Assembly: GCF_024227715.1 (NCBI RefSeq)
Contig: NZ_CP100448.1
Coordinates: forward strand, 2,563,655 to 2,627,654
Length of the DNA: 64,000 nucleotides
Source of the DNA: Halomarina litorea
Lineage (GTDB): Archaea > Halobacteriota > Halobacteria > Halobacteriales > Haloarculaceae
Reading direction: 5' to 3'
A program made the position numbers and the translations under genes. The notes beneath the pieces are model-generated. The model made no database searches. It was not told the DNA's origin and saw only the letters and a list, made by a program, of their open reading frames with translations. Below, piece after piece: positions 8,118 through 16,537 of this stretch (positions within the stretch are counted from its first letter, which is position 1; the number at the start of each line of letters is the position of its first letter).

Positions 8118-8149
8118 GGAGCGATAGCGTGGCAGGCGGCTATCGCTCC
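8118..8149. repeat. 11-bp perfect inverted repeat (hairpin) between the ATP-grasp gene and crtB
   Basis: GGAGCGATAGC (8118-8128) pairs perfectly with GCTATCGCTCC (8139-8149) across a 10-nt loop. It starts 31 nt after the ATP-grasp stop codon. There is no T-run after it, so it is not a classic terminator. It could stabilise the 3' end or separate the transcripts of the two genes. Confidence 0.7.
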
Positions 8150-8253
8150 GGGACGAAATCAGCGTCAAACGCGTCGCAGACGCCGGATCCAGAGGTTCCG
8201 GCTCACAAAGGCATAAGCCCGTTCGGTGCCAACTTATCGACACTCTACGCCCC

Positions 8254-9258
8254 ATGGTAGACAACTCCCAGCTTGCCGAGAGCAAGTCCATCCACAGGCG
8301 GACCGGCAAGACGTTCTACTACGCCACCCGCCTGCTGCCCCAGCGGGTCCGCCGCGCGACGTACGTCCTCTACGCGTTCTTTCGTATCTCCGACGAGGTA
8401 GTCGACAGCGCGGGACAGAGTCCCGCCGGTGGCCGGACGCAGTCCGGCGACGACACCGACTTCACGCCGAAGCAACAGCGAGAGCGGCTCCTCTCTATCC
8501 GCGACCAGGCGCTCGGCCGCGAACCGACCGACGAACCGGTCCTCGCGGCGTTCGACGAACTCAGGCGCGAGGTGGGCATCGAGGACGAGGAAGTCGAGGT
8601 GTTCATCGACGCGATGCTCACCGACATCGAGAAGACGCGCTACGAGACGTACGACGAACTCGAGGCGTACATGCGCGGGTCGGCGTCGGCCGTCGGCGAG
8701 ATGATGACCTCCGTGATGGGGCCGGAGGACCCGGCGACGGCGCGGCCGCACGCGCAGAAACTCGGCGAGGCGTTCCAGTTGACGAACTTCCTGCGGGACG
8801 TCCGCGAGGACATCGTCGAGCGCGGGCGCATCTACCTCCCGCAGACGACGCTCGCCGAGTACGGGGTGACCGACGAGCAACTCGAACGCTTCGAGGTGGA
8901 CGAGGCGTTCCGCGACGTGATGCGTCACGAACTGCGCCGCGCGGAGGGACTCTACCGCGAGGGGGTGGCGGGCATCGAGACGCTCCCCGAGGACTGCCAG
9001 TTCCCGGTGTTGCTCGCGTCAGTGCTGTACGCCGACCACCACCGACTCATCCGCGAGCGGAACTACGACGTGCTCTCGGCCACGCCGCAGTTGAGCACCC
9101 TGCGGAAACTGACGCTCGTCGCCAAGACGGGCGCGCTCTGGTCGCTCTCGAAGGACCCCGAGCGCGTCTTCGCGCGCGTCAGCGCCATCCCGATGGGGAG
9201 CGACCACCGCCACGGCCGCCCCGACCACGAGGCGGGCGAGGCCCGTCCCGCACAGTAG
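8254..9258 (+). CDS. crtB: phytoene synthase
   Basis: CrtB condenses two geranylgeranyl diphosphates to phytoene, the committed step toward haloarchaeal bacterioruberin. The 334-residue protein shows both Asp-rich Mg-diphosphate motifs: DEVVD at 47-51 and NFLRDVREDIVERGRIYLP in the second half. ARPHAQKLGEAFQLTN precedes the latter, as in all trans-isoprenyl head-to-head synthases. The insert at about 53-72 (GQSPAGGRTQSGDDTDFTP) is a short haloarchaeal linker. The C-terminal tail is His/Gly/Glu-rich. The other carotenoid genes lie downstream on the opposite strand. Confidence 0.95.
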   Translation: MVDNSQLAESKSIHRRTGKTFYYATRLLPQRVRRATYVLYAFFRISDEVVDSAGQSPAGGRTQSGDDTDFTPKQQRERLLSIRDQALGREPTDEPVLAAFDELRREVGIEDEEVEVFIDAMLTDIEKTRYETYDELEAYMRGSASAVGEMMTSVMGPEDPATARPHAQKLGEAFQLTNFLRDVREDIVERGRIYLPQTTLAEYGVTDEQLERFEVDEAFRDVMRHELRRAEGLYREGVAGIETLPEDCQFPVLLASVLYADHHRLIRERNYDVLSATPQLSTLRKLTLVAKTGALWSLSKDPERVFARVSAIPMGSDHRHGRPDHEAGEARPAQ

Positions 9259-9300
9259 TCGGCCCCGCAGCCCGCCCGCTTTCTGCCCCTCCTCGCGGCG

Positions 9301-9807
9301 TCACACCCCGGCGGTCGACGGCTCCCGACCCCGCCGCTCGGCACGCAGCCCGCGGATGAGGTCCTCGCGCGTGACGATACCGACGAGTCGCCCCGCTTCG
9401 ACGACGGGGACGCGGTTGACGTCGCCCGCGAGGACGTCGAGCAGTCGGTCGAGGTCGGCGTCCGGCGGTACCGTGACCAGCGCCGTCGTCATCACCTCGC
9501 GGACGGGCTTGCGGGCGTTGCGCGCGAGGTCGATGCCGAGGTCGAGGTCGTCCCACGAGACGTCCAGGGCGTAGGTGAGCGTCTCGGAGAACGGCGGCAG
9601 GCCGACGGGAAGCCAGAGGACGCGCTCTCTCGTCCGGAACAGGCGGACGAGGTCGCCCTGCGTGACGATACCGACGAGTCGGTCGCCCTCGACGACGGGG
9701 AAGCCGTCGAAGTCGCACCGGGCGAGGCGACCCAGTACCTCCCCCACCTCGTCGTCCGGCGAGACGGTCTCGACGGGCGCCGTCATGACCGTACGGGCTG
9801 TGAGCAT
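9301..9807 (-). CDS. two-CBS-domain protein
   Basis: This 168-residue protein is made almost entirely of a CBS pair. The first CBS covers about residues 7-60 (VMTAPVETVSPDDEVGEVLGRL..FPVVEGDRLVGIVTQGDL) and the second about 100-155 (VMTTALVTVPPDADLDRLLDVL..VPVVEAGRLVGIVTREDLI). CBS pairs bind adenosine nucleotides or SAM and regulate partner enzymes or transporters; no partner domain is present here. It starts 66 nt after the cruF stop on the same strand, so it could be the last gene of the carotenoid operon. Confidence 0.92.
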   Translation of the reverse strand: MLTARTVMTAPVETVSPDDEVGEVLGRLARCDFDGFPVVEGDRLVGIVTQGDLVRLFRTRERVLWLPVGLPPFSETLTYALDVSWDDLDLGIDLARNARKPVREVMTTALVTVPPDADLDRLLDVLAGDVNRVPVVEAGRLVGIVTREDLIRGLRAERRGREPSTAGV

Positions 9808-9873
9808 GGTGTCTGTAGGTCGCGAGCGGGGGTAGCGGTTGCGCCGGGGTAATTCGACGTACCGACGACATCC

Positions 9874-10725
9874 CTACCGCCCGGGCCACGGGACGGACCG
9901 CCGCACGTCGAAGTCGAAGCGGTCGGTGTACAGGAGACCGACGCCGAAGACGGCGGCGACGGCGACGGGGACGAGGTTGCCGAAGTAGGCGTTGACGACA
10001 CCCCACAGGAGGACGAAGCTCACGAGGTCGTCGAGCATGAACGCGCACGCTTCGACGCGTCGGAGGAGGCCTGTCCGGTCGAACCCCCTGTCGAAGGCGA
10101 CGACGGCCACCGTCGCGGAGACGACCCATCCGAGATAGTTCGAGGCGGGCACGTCGTAGTAGGGCCACTCGCCGACGTACTCCCAGAAGCCGAGCGACAC
10201 CGCGGCGGGGTCGAGGACGAGGTCCATCGCGACGACGGCGGCCACCACGACTGGGAGTCGGACGAGCGCCGACTCCGCCCGTCGCCCGAGCAGGAGGAGA
10301 CAGAGCAGGTAGCTGTTCAACACGAGGGGGAAGAAGAAGACGGGGAGCGCGAGGGGAATCTCGCCGAACAGCATCGGCCCGAGGGCCACCTCGTAGCTGA
10401 ACTCACCGTAGGGCCACCCGGTCGTCACGCCGAGCAGTTCGATACCGTAGGCGTAGGCGGTGAGCGCGAGGAGCGCGACCCCCGCCTTCCGGTCGACGAG
10501 GGGGGCCACCCCCGCGACGAGGGGCAGGCGCATCACCAGCACGCCGACGAGGATGAGGTAGGGGTTGAAGTTCAGCGGACCGGGGAGGAGCGACTCGGCG
10601 CTGGCGACGAGCAGTACCGCACCGACGACGGGGAAGACGACGGCGATGGTGAAGCGGTTCTCGCGGACGAGGCCGTCGAGGCGGCGCTGGGCGCGTTCGC
10701 GGTCGAACCCGGCGACCTCACCCAT
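9874..10725 (-). CDS. cruF: carotenoid hydratase (bisanhydrobacterioruberin hydratase, CruF)
   Basis: CruF adds water across the terminal double bonds of bisanhydrobacterioruberin, the last step to bacterioruberin. The 283-residue protein is a polytopic membrane protein with about seven or eight hydrophobic segments. It contains the family's conserved polar patches: GIELLGVTTGWPYGEFSY, MDLVLDPAAVSLGFWEY and ASNYLGWV. The start overlaps the end of lyeJ by 8 nt, showing translational coupling within crtD-lyeJ-cruF. The short cytoplasmic N-terminus (about 20 residues) is Arg-rich. Confidence 0.93.
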   Translation of the reverse strand: MGEVAGFDRERAQRRLDGLVRENRFTIAVVFPVVGAVLLVASAESLLPGPLNFNPYLILVGVLVMRLPLVAGVAPLVDRKAGVALLALTAYAYGIELLGVTTGWPYGEFSYEVALGPMLFGEIPLALPVFFFPLVLNSYLLCLLLLGRRAESALVRLPVVVAAVVAMDLVLDPAAVSLGFWEYVGEWPYYDVPASNYLGWVVSATVAVVAFDRGFDRTGLLRRVEACAFMLDDLVSFVLLWGVVNAYFGNLVPVAVAAVFGVGLLYTDRFDFDVRRSVPWPGR

Positions 10726-11593
10726 ACAGGAGCACCCACAGGCCCGCCATCGTGATGAGCATCCCGACGAGGGTGTTGATGGCCGGGTACCACCAGTAGG
10801 CCTCGCTCACGTCCACCTCCGAGCGGACGATGCCGAGGACGATGACCGGGTACGCCCCGAGAACGGTGGCGAAGAAGGGGTGGACGAGGCCGAAGACGGC
10901 CGCCGCCGCCACCCAGCAGACCGCACAGTACAGGTACGTGCGCGACTTCCCGAGGAACGTGGCCGTGGTCCGGATGCCCGCCGCCCGGTCCGGTTCGATG
11001 TCCGGAATCGCGGAGAACGTGTGCATCCCCATCGTCCAGAGCCACGCGCCCGCGACGGCCGCCCACGGGGGCCACTCGCCCGCCAGTGCGGCGTAGCCGA
11101 CGACGCCCGGTAGGACGTACAGGCCGTTCGACAGCGAGTCGAGGAACGGCGTGGTCTTGAACCTGAGCGGGGGTGCGCTGTACTCCGTCGCCAGCAGGCC
11201 GAACGCGAGGAAGGCGACCAGCGCCTCCCACGGGAGGACGAACGCGAACGGGACGGCGAGGAGTGCGCTCGCGAGGACGACCCCGACGACGAGTCGCCCG
11301 CCCCGGTAGCGCACCTCGCGGTCGTCTTTCTTCTCGTTGTGCTCGTCCACGTCGGCGTCGAAGACGTCGTTGACGCCGTAGAGGTAGACGTTCGCCGGGA
11401 GGAGGAAGTACGCGAACAGCGCGAGGGCGAGGGGCGCGAACAGTTCGCCCGGCGTCTCGGCGGCGTAGGTCACGCCCACCACGACCGGTCCCGCGAGGTA
11501 GAACCAGAAGCGCGGGCGCGAGAGGCGCAGGAGGTACCCCGACCGCGTCGAGGCGGGCGGCAGGAGGTCGTCGAGGCTGGTCGCGAACGCCAT
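10718..11593 (-). CDS. lyeJ: lycopene elongase (UbiA-family prenyltransferase)
   Basis: LyeJ transfers C5 prenyl groups from DMAPP onto lycopene, giving C45/C50 bacterioruberin precursors. The 291-residue UbiA-type membrane protein keeps both Asp-rich motifs: NDVFDADVDE in the first cytoplasmic loop and IPDIEPDRAAG in the second. They are separated by hydrophobic helices as in other UbiA proteins. ATG 11593 is preferred because it follows the crtD stop by 5 nt and gives MAFATSLDDLLPP, a normal N-terminus; the frame otherwise continues open through crtD as an antisense-free shadow. It is the middle gene of crtD-lyeJ-cruF. Confidence 0.93.
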   Translation of the reverse strand: MAFATSLDDLLPPASTRSGYLLRLSRPRFWFYLAGPVVVGVTYAAETPGELFAPLALALFAYFLLPANVYLYGVNDVFDADVDEHNEKKDDREVRYRGGRLVVGVVLASALLAVPFAFVLPWEALVAFLAFGLLATEYSAPPLRFKTTPFLDSLSNGLYVLPGVVGYAALAGEWPPWAAVAGAWLWTMGMHTFSAIPDIEPDRAAGIRTTATFLGKSRTYLYCAVCWVAAAAVFGLVHPFFATVLGAYPVIVLGIVRSEVDVSEAYWWYPAINTLVGMLITMAGLWVLLYG

Positions 11594-11598
11594 CCGAC

Positions 11599-13098
11599 TC
11601 ACTCGTCCTCTACGAGCGTGTTCGCCGTATGCTCTCCGCTGATGAGGCACATGGGGACGCCGATGCCGGGGGTGGTGTACCCGCCCGTGAAGTAGAGGCC
11701 GTCGACGGCCGACGAGCGGTGGCCGGGCCGCAGGAGGGCCGTCTGTCGGAGCGTGTGCGCGAGGCCGCCGAGCGCGTTCCCGCGATAGGCGTTGTAGCGG
11801 TCGGCGAAGTCGGCGACGCAGAACTGTTCCTCGAAGACGATGCGGTCGCGCACGTCGACGCCCGTGTTCTCCGCGAGGTCCGCGAGGACGAACTCGCGGT
11901 ACTCCTCGCGGAGCGCCTCGGTGTCTTCCAGTCCGGGCGCGACGGGGACGAGGACGAACAGGTTCGAGTGGCCCTCCGGTGCGACCGAGTCGTCGGTGAC
12001 GCTCGGGGCACAGACGTAGTAGGCGGGTTCCTCGGGCCACCCCGGGTCCGAGAAGATGCGCTCGAAGTGGCCGTCCCACTCCGTCGGCAGGACGAGTGAG
12101 TGGTGTTCGAGGGGGTCGATGTCGCCCTCGACGCCGAGGTAGAGGAGGTACGCCGAGGGCGAGTAGGTCTTGCCCGCCCAGTAGTCGTCGTCGTACTGGC
12201 GTTCGTGGTCGGGCAGGAGGTGCTGTTCGACGTGGGCATAGTCGGCGTTGGCGACGACGCGGTCCGGGCGTCGCACCTCCCCGTCCGCGGTCTCGACGTG
12301 GAAGCCCGCCTTCCGTTTCGTGATCTCGACCACCTCGCTTCCGGTGGTGTAGGTCACCCCGAGCTCCCCGCCGAGTTCGACGAGACCGTCGACCACCGCG
12401 CCGATACCCCCGTCGGGGTAGAACACGCCCATGTTGAAGTCGACGTGCGACATGATGTTGTAGAGCGCCGGGGTGTTCCCGGGAGCACCCCCGAGGAAGA
12501 CCAGCGTGTACTGCATGATCTGCTGGAGTTTGGGGTGCTCGAAGTACTGGGAGACGTAGTCGTCCATCGTCCCGACCAGTTTCAGGCCGATGGGCGCGGC
12601 CTTCATCACGTCGAGGTCGACCCAGTCGCGCAGTCGGGGGCGGTCCTCGTAGACGAAGTGCTCCATCGCCACGTCGTAGTGCGTCTCGCTCGTCGCGAGG
12701 TACTCCTGCAGGGCGTCGCTCGCGCCGTCCTCGTAGGACTCGAAGGTGTCGAGCATCGTCTCGCGGTCCGCGACGACGTCCGCTCGGTCGCCGTCCTTGT
12801 AGAAGATCCGGTAGTGCGGGTCCAGTCGCTGGAGGGTGTAGTAGTCCTCGACCGAGCGGTCGAAGTGTGAGAAGAACCGCTCGAACACGTCGGGCATGAG
12901 GTACCACGACGGGCCCATGTCGAAGCGGAAGCCGTCGGCCTCGAGGCGGGAGGCCCGGCCGCCCACCTGTTCGTTCTTCTCGAGTACCTCGACGTCCGCC
13001 CCGGCGTCCGCGAGGTAACAGGCCGTCGAGAGACCGCCGAACCCGCCACCGACGACCACCACCGACCGTCCGGCCAGCGGTGAGTCCTGTCGCTGCAT
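11599..13098 (-). CDS. crtD: carotenoid 3,4-desaturase (phytoene desaturase family)
   Basis: This 499-residue FAD flavoprotein is of the CrtI/CrtD class. The N-terminal dinucleotide-binding fold is VVVVGGGFGGLSTACYLADA followed by VLEKNEQVGGRAS (residues 12-50). The C-terminal FAD motif is YFTGGYTTPGIGVPM, preceded by a typical RRP-like substrate region. Its place at the head of the lyeJ-cruF operon identifies it as CrtD, which introduces the 3,4 double bonds in bacterioruberin synthesis, rather than CrtI. CrtI is expected elsewhere in the genome. The start at 13098 faces the SDR at 13223. Confidence 0.92.
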   Translation of the reverse strand: MQRQDSPLAGRSVVVVGGGFGGLSTACYLADAGADVEVLEKNEQVGGRASRLEADGFRFDMGPSWYLMPDVFERFFSHFDRSVEDYYTLQRLDPHYRIFYKDGDRADVVADRETMLDTFESYEDGASDALQEYLATSETHYDVAMEHFVYEDRPRLRDWVDLDVMKAAPIGLKLVGTMDDYVSQYFEHPKLQQIMQYTLVFLGGAPGNTPALYNIMSHVDFNMGVFYPDGGIGAVVDGLVELGGELGVTYTTGSEVVEITKRKAGFHVETADGEVRRPDRVVANADYAHVEQHLLPDHERQYDDDYWAGKTYSPSAYLLYLGVEGDIDPLEHHSLVLPTEWDGHFERIFSDPGWPEEPAYYVCAPSVTDDSVAPEGHSNLFVLVPVAPGLEDTEALREEYREFVLADLAENTGVDVRDRIVFEEQFCVADFADRYNAYRGNALGGLAHTLRQTALLRPGHRSSAVDGLYFTGGYTTPGIGVPMCLISGEHTANTLVEDE

Positions 13099-13222
13099 AC
13101 CCCTACGTCGCCCGGCACCGCCTAAAAGGGGACGTTTCGACCGTCACGGAACCACACGACCGCGCCGCCGTCGCCGACTGCGCGGTCGAAACGACGAATA
13201 GCCGTCTGGGCGTCTGTCGAAT

Positions 13223-13924
13223 ATGGAGGGAACGACTGCAGTCGTCACCGGCGCGAGTCGCGGCCTCGGCGCGAGCGTCGCCCGCCTGTTCGCATCCGAG
13301 GGTGCCCACGTCGTCGTCTGCGCCCGCGACGCGGCGGCCGTCGACGGGGTGGCCGAGGGAATCCGCGAAGACGGGGGGAGCGCCACCGCCCTCCGGTCGG
13401 ACGTGCGCGACGAGTTCGACGTGGAGCGCCTGATGGAGACGGCCGCCCGCGAGGGGCTGGGGAAGGGAATCGACGTCGTCGTCGCCAACGCAGGCGTCTA
13501 CCACGGCGACCCCGGCCACTCCCCACTCGCCGAGGACGCCTACAGCGCCTTCGACGACCACGTCCGGACCAACGGCCGGGGCGTCTTCACGACAGTCAGG
13601 GAGGCGCTCCCGCACCTCGCCGACGGGGCGCGAATCCTCGTCCCCTCGGGGTCCGTCGCCCGCGACCCGAAAGCCGGGTTCGGCTCCTACGCCGTCTCGA
13701 AGGCGCTGGCGGAGGCCGTCGTCGGCCAGTTCGCCGTCGAACTCGACGTCCCCGTCTGCGTCGTCGACCCCGGCCAGGTCTCGACGGACATCACCGGGAA
13801 CGGCCCCGGGCGTGCCCTCGAGGACGTCGCGCCTATGTTCCGCTGGGCCGCGAGCGACGTCTCCGCGGAGGACCTGAGCGGCGCCATCGTCACGCTGAAA
13901 GACTGGAAGGGAGTAACGCGCTGA
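13223..13924 (+). CDS. short-chain dehydrogenase/reductase (SDR)
   Basis: This 233-residue protein begins with the cofactor loop TGASRGLGASVARLF and carries ANAGVYHG, the Ser in LVPSGSVARD, and the catalytic Tyr/Lys in YAVSKALAE. PGQVSTDITGNGPG closes the active site. It is shorter than the SDR at 3016 and belongs to a different subgroup. The substrate is unknown. It sits divergent from crtD over about 124 nt but has no known role in carotenoid synthesis. Confidence 0.88.
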   Translation: MEGTTAVVTGASRGLGASVARLFASEGAHVVVCARDAAAVDGVAEGIREDGGSATALRSDVRDEFDVERLMETAAREGLGKGIDVVVANAGVYHGDPGHSPLAEDAYSAFDDHVRTNGRGVFTTVREALPHLADGARILVPSGSVARDPKAGFGSYAVSKALAEAVVGQFAVELDVPVCVVDPGQVSTDITGNGPGRALEDVAPMFRWAASDVSAEDLSGAIVTLKDWKGVTR

Positions 13925-13948
13925 AGGGCGCCTCCCGCGACCGACGAT

Positions 13949-13956
13949 CTTATTAA
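13949..13956 (+). promoter_or_regulatory. TATA box for the ZIP-like gene at 13982
   Basis: CTTATTAA lies about 27 nt upstream of the ATG at 13982 in a short AT-rich island of otherwise GC-rich DNA. It implies a leaderless or nearly leaderless transcript. Confidence 0.6.
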
Positions 13957-13981
13957 CTAGGATCTACGAGTTGTTAACCAG

Positions 13982-14872
13982 ATGGGTATCACAGACGCCG
14001 TCGGGTTCAACGGTCGGTCCGGTTCGCTGGCGGTGGGGGGCGTCGCCGTCGTCGCCTTGCTCGCCCTCTCGGTGGCCGCGCTCTCGGCGGGGCTCTGGAA
14101 GGTGACGACCATCGCGTGGGTGGCGTTCACCGCGATGGGCGGCGGCATCCCCCTCGGCGTCAGAGCCGCCACCCGGACCGCCGACGCGACCGGGACGGAC
14201 CACGAGTTCGGCGCGCGCCGCCTCGTCTGGGGGTACGGCCTCGCCAGCGGCGCGATGATAGCCAGTGCCGCCGCCTTCCTCCTCCCGCAGGCCATCGGCC
14301 TCCACCCGAAACTCGGCGGGTTCGGCGTCGCCGCCGGTATCCTCATCGGCTTCGCCTCGCACGTCGTCGGCCACCGCCTCGCGCACCTCGACCTGCCGTT
14401 CGACCGCACCGCCGCCCACCTCTCCGCGCACGCCCTCTCGGCGGGCCTCATCATCGGTCTCGTCTACGGGACGATGTCCGAGGTGGGACTGCTCCTCGGT
14501 CTCGCCATCGTCTCGCACAAGGGACCTGCGGGCTACGCCGCCGCCCGCCGTCTCGCCCGCAACGGACGGGACGCCACCGTCCTCCTCCTCCCCGCCGCGG
14601 GCGTCGGTCTCACGGCCATCCCCGGCGCGTACGTCGGCCTGCCGAGTATCCCGACGATAAACGCCGCCGTCTTCGGCTTCGCCGCCGGCATCTTCCTCCA
14701 CGTCGCGATGGACTTCCTCCCGCGCTGTGAGATCGGGAGCGAGGTGACGGAGGTGGCGGGCATCGAGGCCGCCGACCACGGCCTCCTCGACCGCCTCCGC
14801 CTCCACGCCGTCGCGAGCACGTTCCTCGGCGGGGCCGTCGTCTTCGCCGCGTGGGCCGTCCTCGGGTTCTGA
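13982..14872 (+). CDS. ZIP-family-like metal transporter with degenerate metal motifs
   Basis: This 296-residue polytopic protein has about eight hydrophobic segments. The layout matches ZIP transporters: the fourth and fifth helices carry HALSAGLIIG and SHKGPAGY at the places of the usual HNxxDG and HEIPEG metal motifs. One His remains in each, while the acidic and second His ligands are gone. A His-containing loop (ASHVVGHRLAHLD) and an acidic His-containing segment (LHVAMDFLPRCEIGSE) lie nearby. It may transport a divalent metal with altered specificity, or may have lost transport. The TATA at 13949 fits the ATG chosen. Confidence 0.72.
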   Translation: MGITDAVGFNGRSGSLAVGGVAVVALLALSVAALSAGLWKVTTIAWVAFTAMGGGIPLGVRAATRTADATGTDHEFGARRLVWGYGLASGAMIASAAAFLLPQAIGLHPKLGGFGVAAGILIGFASHVVGHRLAHLDLPFDRTAAHLSAHALSAGLIIGLVYGTMSEVGLLLGLAIVSHKGPAGYAAARRLARNGRDATVLLLPAAGVGLTAIPGAYVGLPSIPTINAAVFGFAAGIFLHVAMDFLPRCEIGSEVTEVAGIEAADHGLLDRLRLHAVASTFLGGAVVFAAWAVLGF

Positions 14873-14875
14873 GTC

Positions 14876-15379
14876 TCACTCCGTCGTCGGGTCCGGGAGG
14901 TCCCAGAGCGCGCGCGGGAGGAAGGCGTCGAGGTGGTCGACGACCCGCCAGTCCGAGACGTTCAGCCCCTCGCAGTACTGGCCCGCCGACTCGTGGAGGG
15001 AGACGTGAAGGTCATCGCCCTCGACGTGCACGGAGAGGGGGAAGACGGAACAGCGCGCCGGCTTCCACCCGTGGTCGACCTGTAGCCCGCACTGCCCATC
15101 GTCGCCGAGGAAGTGACACGCCCGGCCGTCCACGTCCACGTACTCCTCGCGCCCCTTGTCCTCGCGCCCGATTACGTCCCGGTCGCCGACCCGCGCGGTG
15201 ACCGCTTCGGGGTCGACGTACCGGGCGAGGTCCGCACGCTCGCCGTCGAAGAGGGGAACGCCGCGGTGACAGCACCACGTACACTGGGGGACGCACTCGA
15301 AGGTGAGGTCGGGGTCGAACTCCACGACGGCCTCGCAGCCGGGGTGGACCTCGACGCGTCGGTGAAGGGCCTCGCTCAT
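14876..15379 (-). CDS. YkgJ-type cysteine-cluster protein
   Basis: This 167-residue protein matches the YkgJ/UPF0153-like families, which bind a metal or Fe-S cluster through clustered Cys. The cluster residues are in FECVPQCTWCCHRGVPLF (about residues 27-44), RACHFLGDDGQCGLQ and KPARCSVFPLSV. A later Cys sits in AGQYCEGLNV. The function is unknown; some members act in metal handling. Start ATG 15379 (MSEALHRRVEVHPGC) is preferred over an ATG nine codons upstream. It ends only 3 nt from the stop of the ZIP-like gene, tail to tail. Confidence 0.82.
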   Translation of the reverse strand: MSEALHRRVEVHPGCEAVVEFDPDLTFECVPQCTWCCHRGVPLFDGERADLARYVDPEAVTARVGDRDVIGREDKGREEYVDVDGRACHFLGDDGQCGLQVDHGWKPARCSVFPLSVHVEGDDLHVSLHESAGQYCEGLNVSDWRVVDHLDAFLPRALWDLPDPTTE

Positions 15380-15481
15380 ACGCACCACTGTGCGGTACGG
15401 TGGCATACCGCTTTCGGCAGTGTCGTGTCCTCCTGCGTGCCTCGCCGACGTGCGACCTCATCGCCGCGCGTCGCCTATCGT

Positions 15482-15823
15482 GTCGGCACGACGGAGCGAC
15501 GTATCGGCGTCCTCGGGAGTGGCGACGTGGGGCGAGCGCTCGCGGCCGGGGTCGCCCGACACGGGTGGGACGTGCTGGTGGGGACCCGGTCGCCCGAGGA
15601 CCTCGCGGAGTGGGCGACGGGGGTGAACGGAACCGTCGCCGTCGGGTCGTTCGCGGCGGCGGCGGGCCACGGCGACGTGGCGGTCCTCGCGGTCCGCGGC
15701 ACCGCCGCCGAGGACGTCGGCGACATCGAGTCCGCCCGGTACCTCGAAACGCTGGTCCCCCTCTGGGTCCGGTTCGGGTCGGTACTCGGCACCTACGACC
15801 ACGCGTTCAGGGCCGTTCGCTGA
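15482..15823 (+). pseudogene. remnant of an NADPH-dependent F420 reductase-like gene, middle deleted
   Basis: The frame encodes a Rossmann start (RIGVLGSGDVGRALAAGVARHG, VLVGTRSPEDLAEWA, GDVAVLAVRGTA). It then jumps straight to the family's C-terminal end (DIESARYLETLVPLWVRFG, then GTYDHAFRAVR). In intact F420-dependent NADP reductase-like proteins roughly 90-100 residues separate these parts. The remaining 114 codons have no good ATG in place; only GTGs at 15425 and 15437 are in frame, within unrelated-looking sequence. I infer an in-frame internal deletion plus loss of the start. A shortened but still expressed protein cannot be excluded. Confidence 0.75.
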
Positions 15824-15832
15824 ACCGTCGAG

Positions 15833-16153
15833 TTAGCTGTAGCCGCGCCAGCGGTGGCCACACTCCGTGCACTTGAAGAAGCGCGTGGGCGGTTCGTCGG
15901 CGCTCCCGGTCTGTTTGATGGTGTACCACGCGAGGCCGTTGCCGCACTTCTCGCACTCCTCCTTCGCGGTGGGCTTCCCCTCGTCGGCGGCGTCCTCGCT
16001 CGTCTCGATGACGTCGTCGAAGGTCTGTGACTCCGTCGAGACGTACTTCGCGGCCTCCTCCTCGTCCTTGGCGACGCGCGCCCCGCAGGACGAACAGACC
16101 ATCTCGTCGTCCCGTGCGTGCATCAGCGAACCGCACTCGTCGCAGAACTGCAT
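15833..16153 (-). CDS. tfs: transcription factor S (TFS), RNA polymerase cleavage factor
   Basis: This 106-residue protein has two zinc ribbons. The N-terminal one is FCDECGSLMHARDDEMVCSSCG and the C-terminal one is CEKCG..KCTECGHRWR. The C-terminal ribbon carries the Asp-Glu pair in TGSADEPPTRFF, which in TFIIS-like proteins reaches the polymerase active site and promotes cleavage of backtracked RNA. The linker is acidic as in other haloarchaea. The gene lies 10 nt from the F420-reductase remnant, tail to tail. Confidence 0.95.
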   Translation of the reverse strand: MQFCDECGSLMHARDDEMVCSSCGARVAKDEEEAAKYVSTESQTFDDVIETSEDAADEGKPTAKEECEKCGNGLAWYTIKQTGSADEPPTRFFKCTECGHRWRGYS

Positions 16154-16192
16154 GGCCGTACTGGCGTCGCCGGACGCTTGACTGCTGGGATC

Positions 16193-16537
16193 TCAGTGGT
16201 CGCCCAGCGCCTCGCGTTCGGCGACGACGGGACAGTCCACCACGCGGAAGTGCTCGCGGTCGACGAGTTCCGCGATTCGGGTCCCCTCGTGGGTGCAGGC
16301 CACCTCGGGCGGGTCCGCGAAGTGCTCACAGCCCTCGCAGTACGCCGCCTTGGGGACGACGCCGGGATCCGGTGTCTCCTGAGGGGTCTCCTCGTCGACC
16401 GACTCGAAGGCCGCGCCCGCGTCGGTCGCCTCGGTCGAGGAGACGTCGAGGGGGGCATCGCCCCCGACGAGGAGGTCACCGTCGAGCGGGTCGTGTGCTG
16501 TCGGTTCGGTCGCGCCCGTGTCGGTGTCGTCGCTCAT
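16193..16537 (-). CDS. small acidic protein with a four-Cys cluster, coupled to the KaiC-like gene
   Basis: The first 60 residues of this 114-residue protein are a disordered acidic stretch. The C-terminal 50 residues hold four Cys in AAYCEGCEHFADPPEVACTHEG and VVDCPVV, a likely zinc-binding module. The ATG overlaps the stop of the upstream KaiC-like gene (ATGA, 16534-16537), so the two are translated together and probably work together. I do not recognise a characterised family. Confidence 0.72.
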   Translation of the reverse strand: MSDDTDTGATEPTAHDPLDGDLLVGGDAPLDVSSTEATDAGAAFESVDEETPQETPDPGVVPKAAYCEGCEHFADPPEVACTHEGTRIAELVDREHFRVVDCPVVAEREALGDH

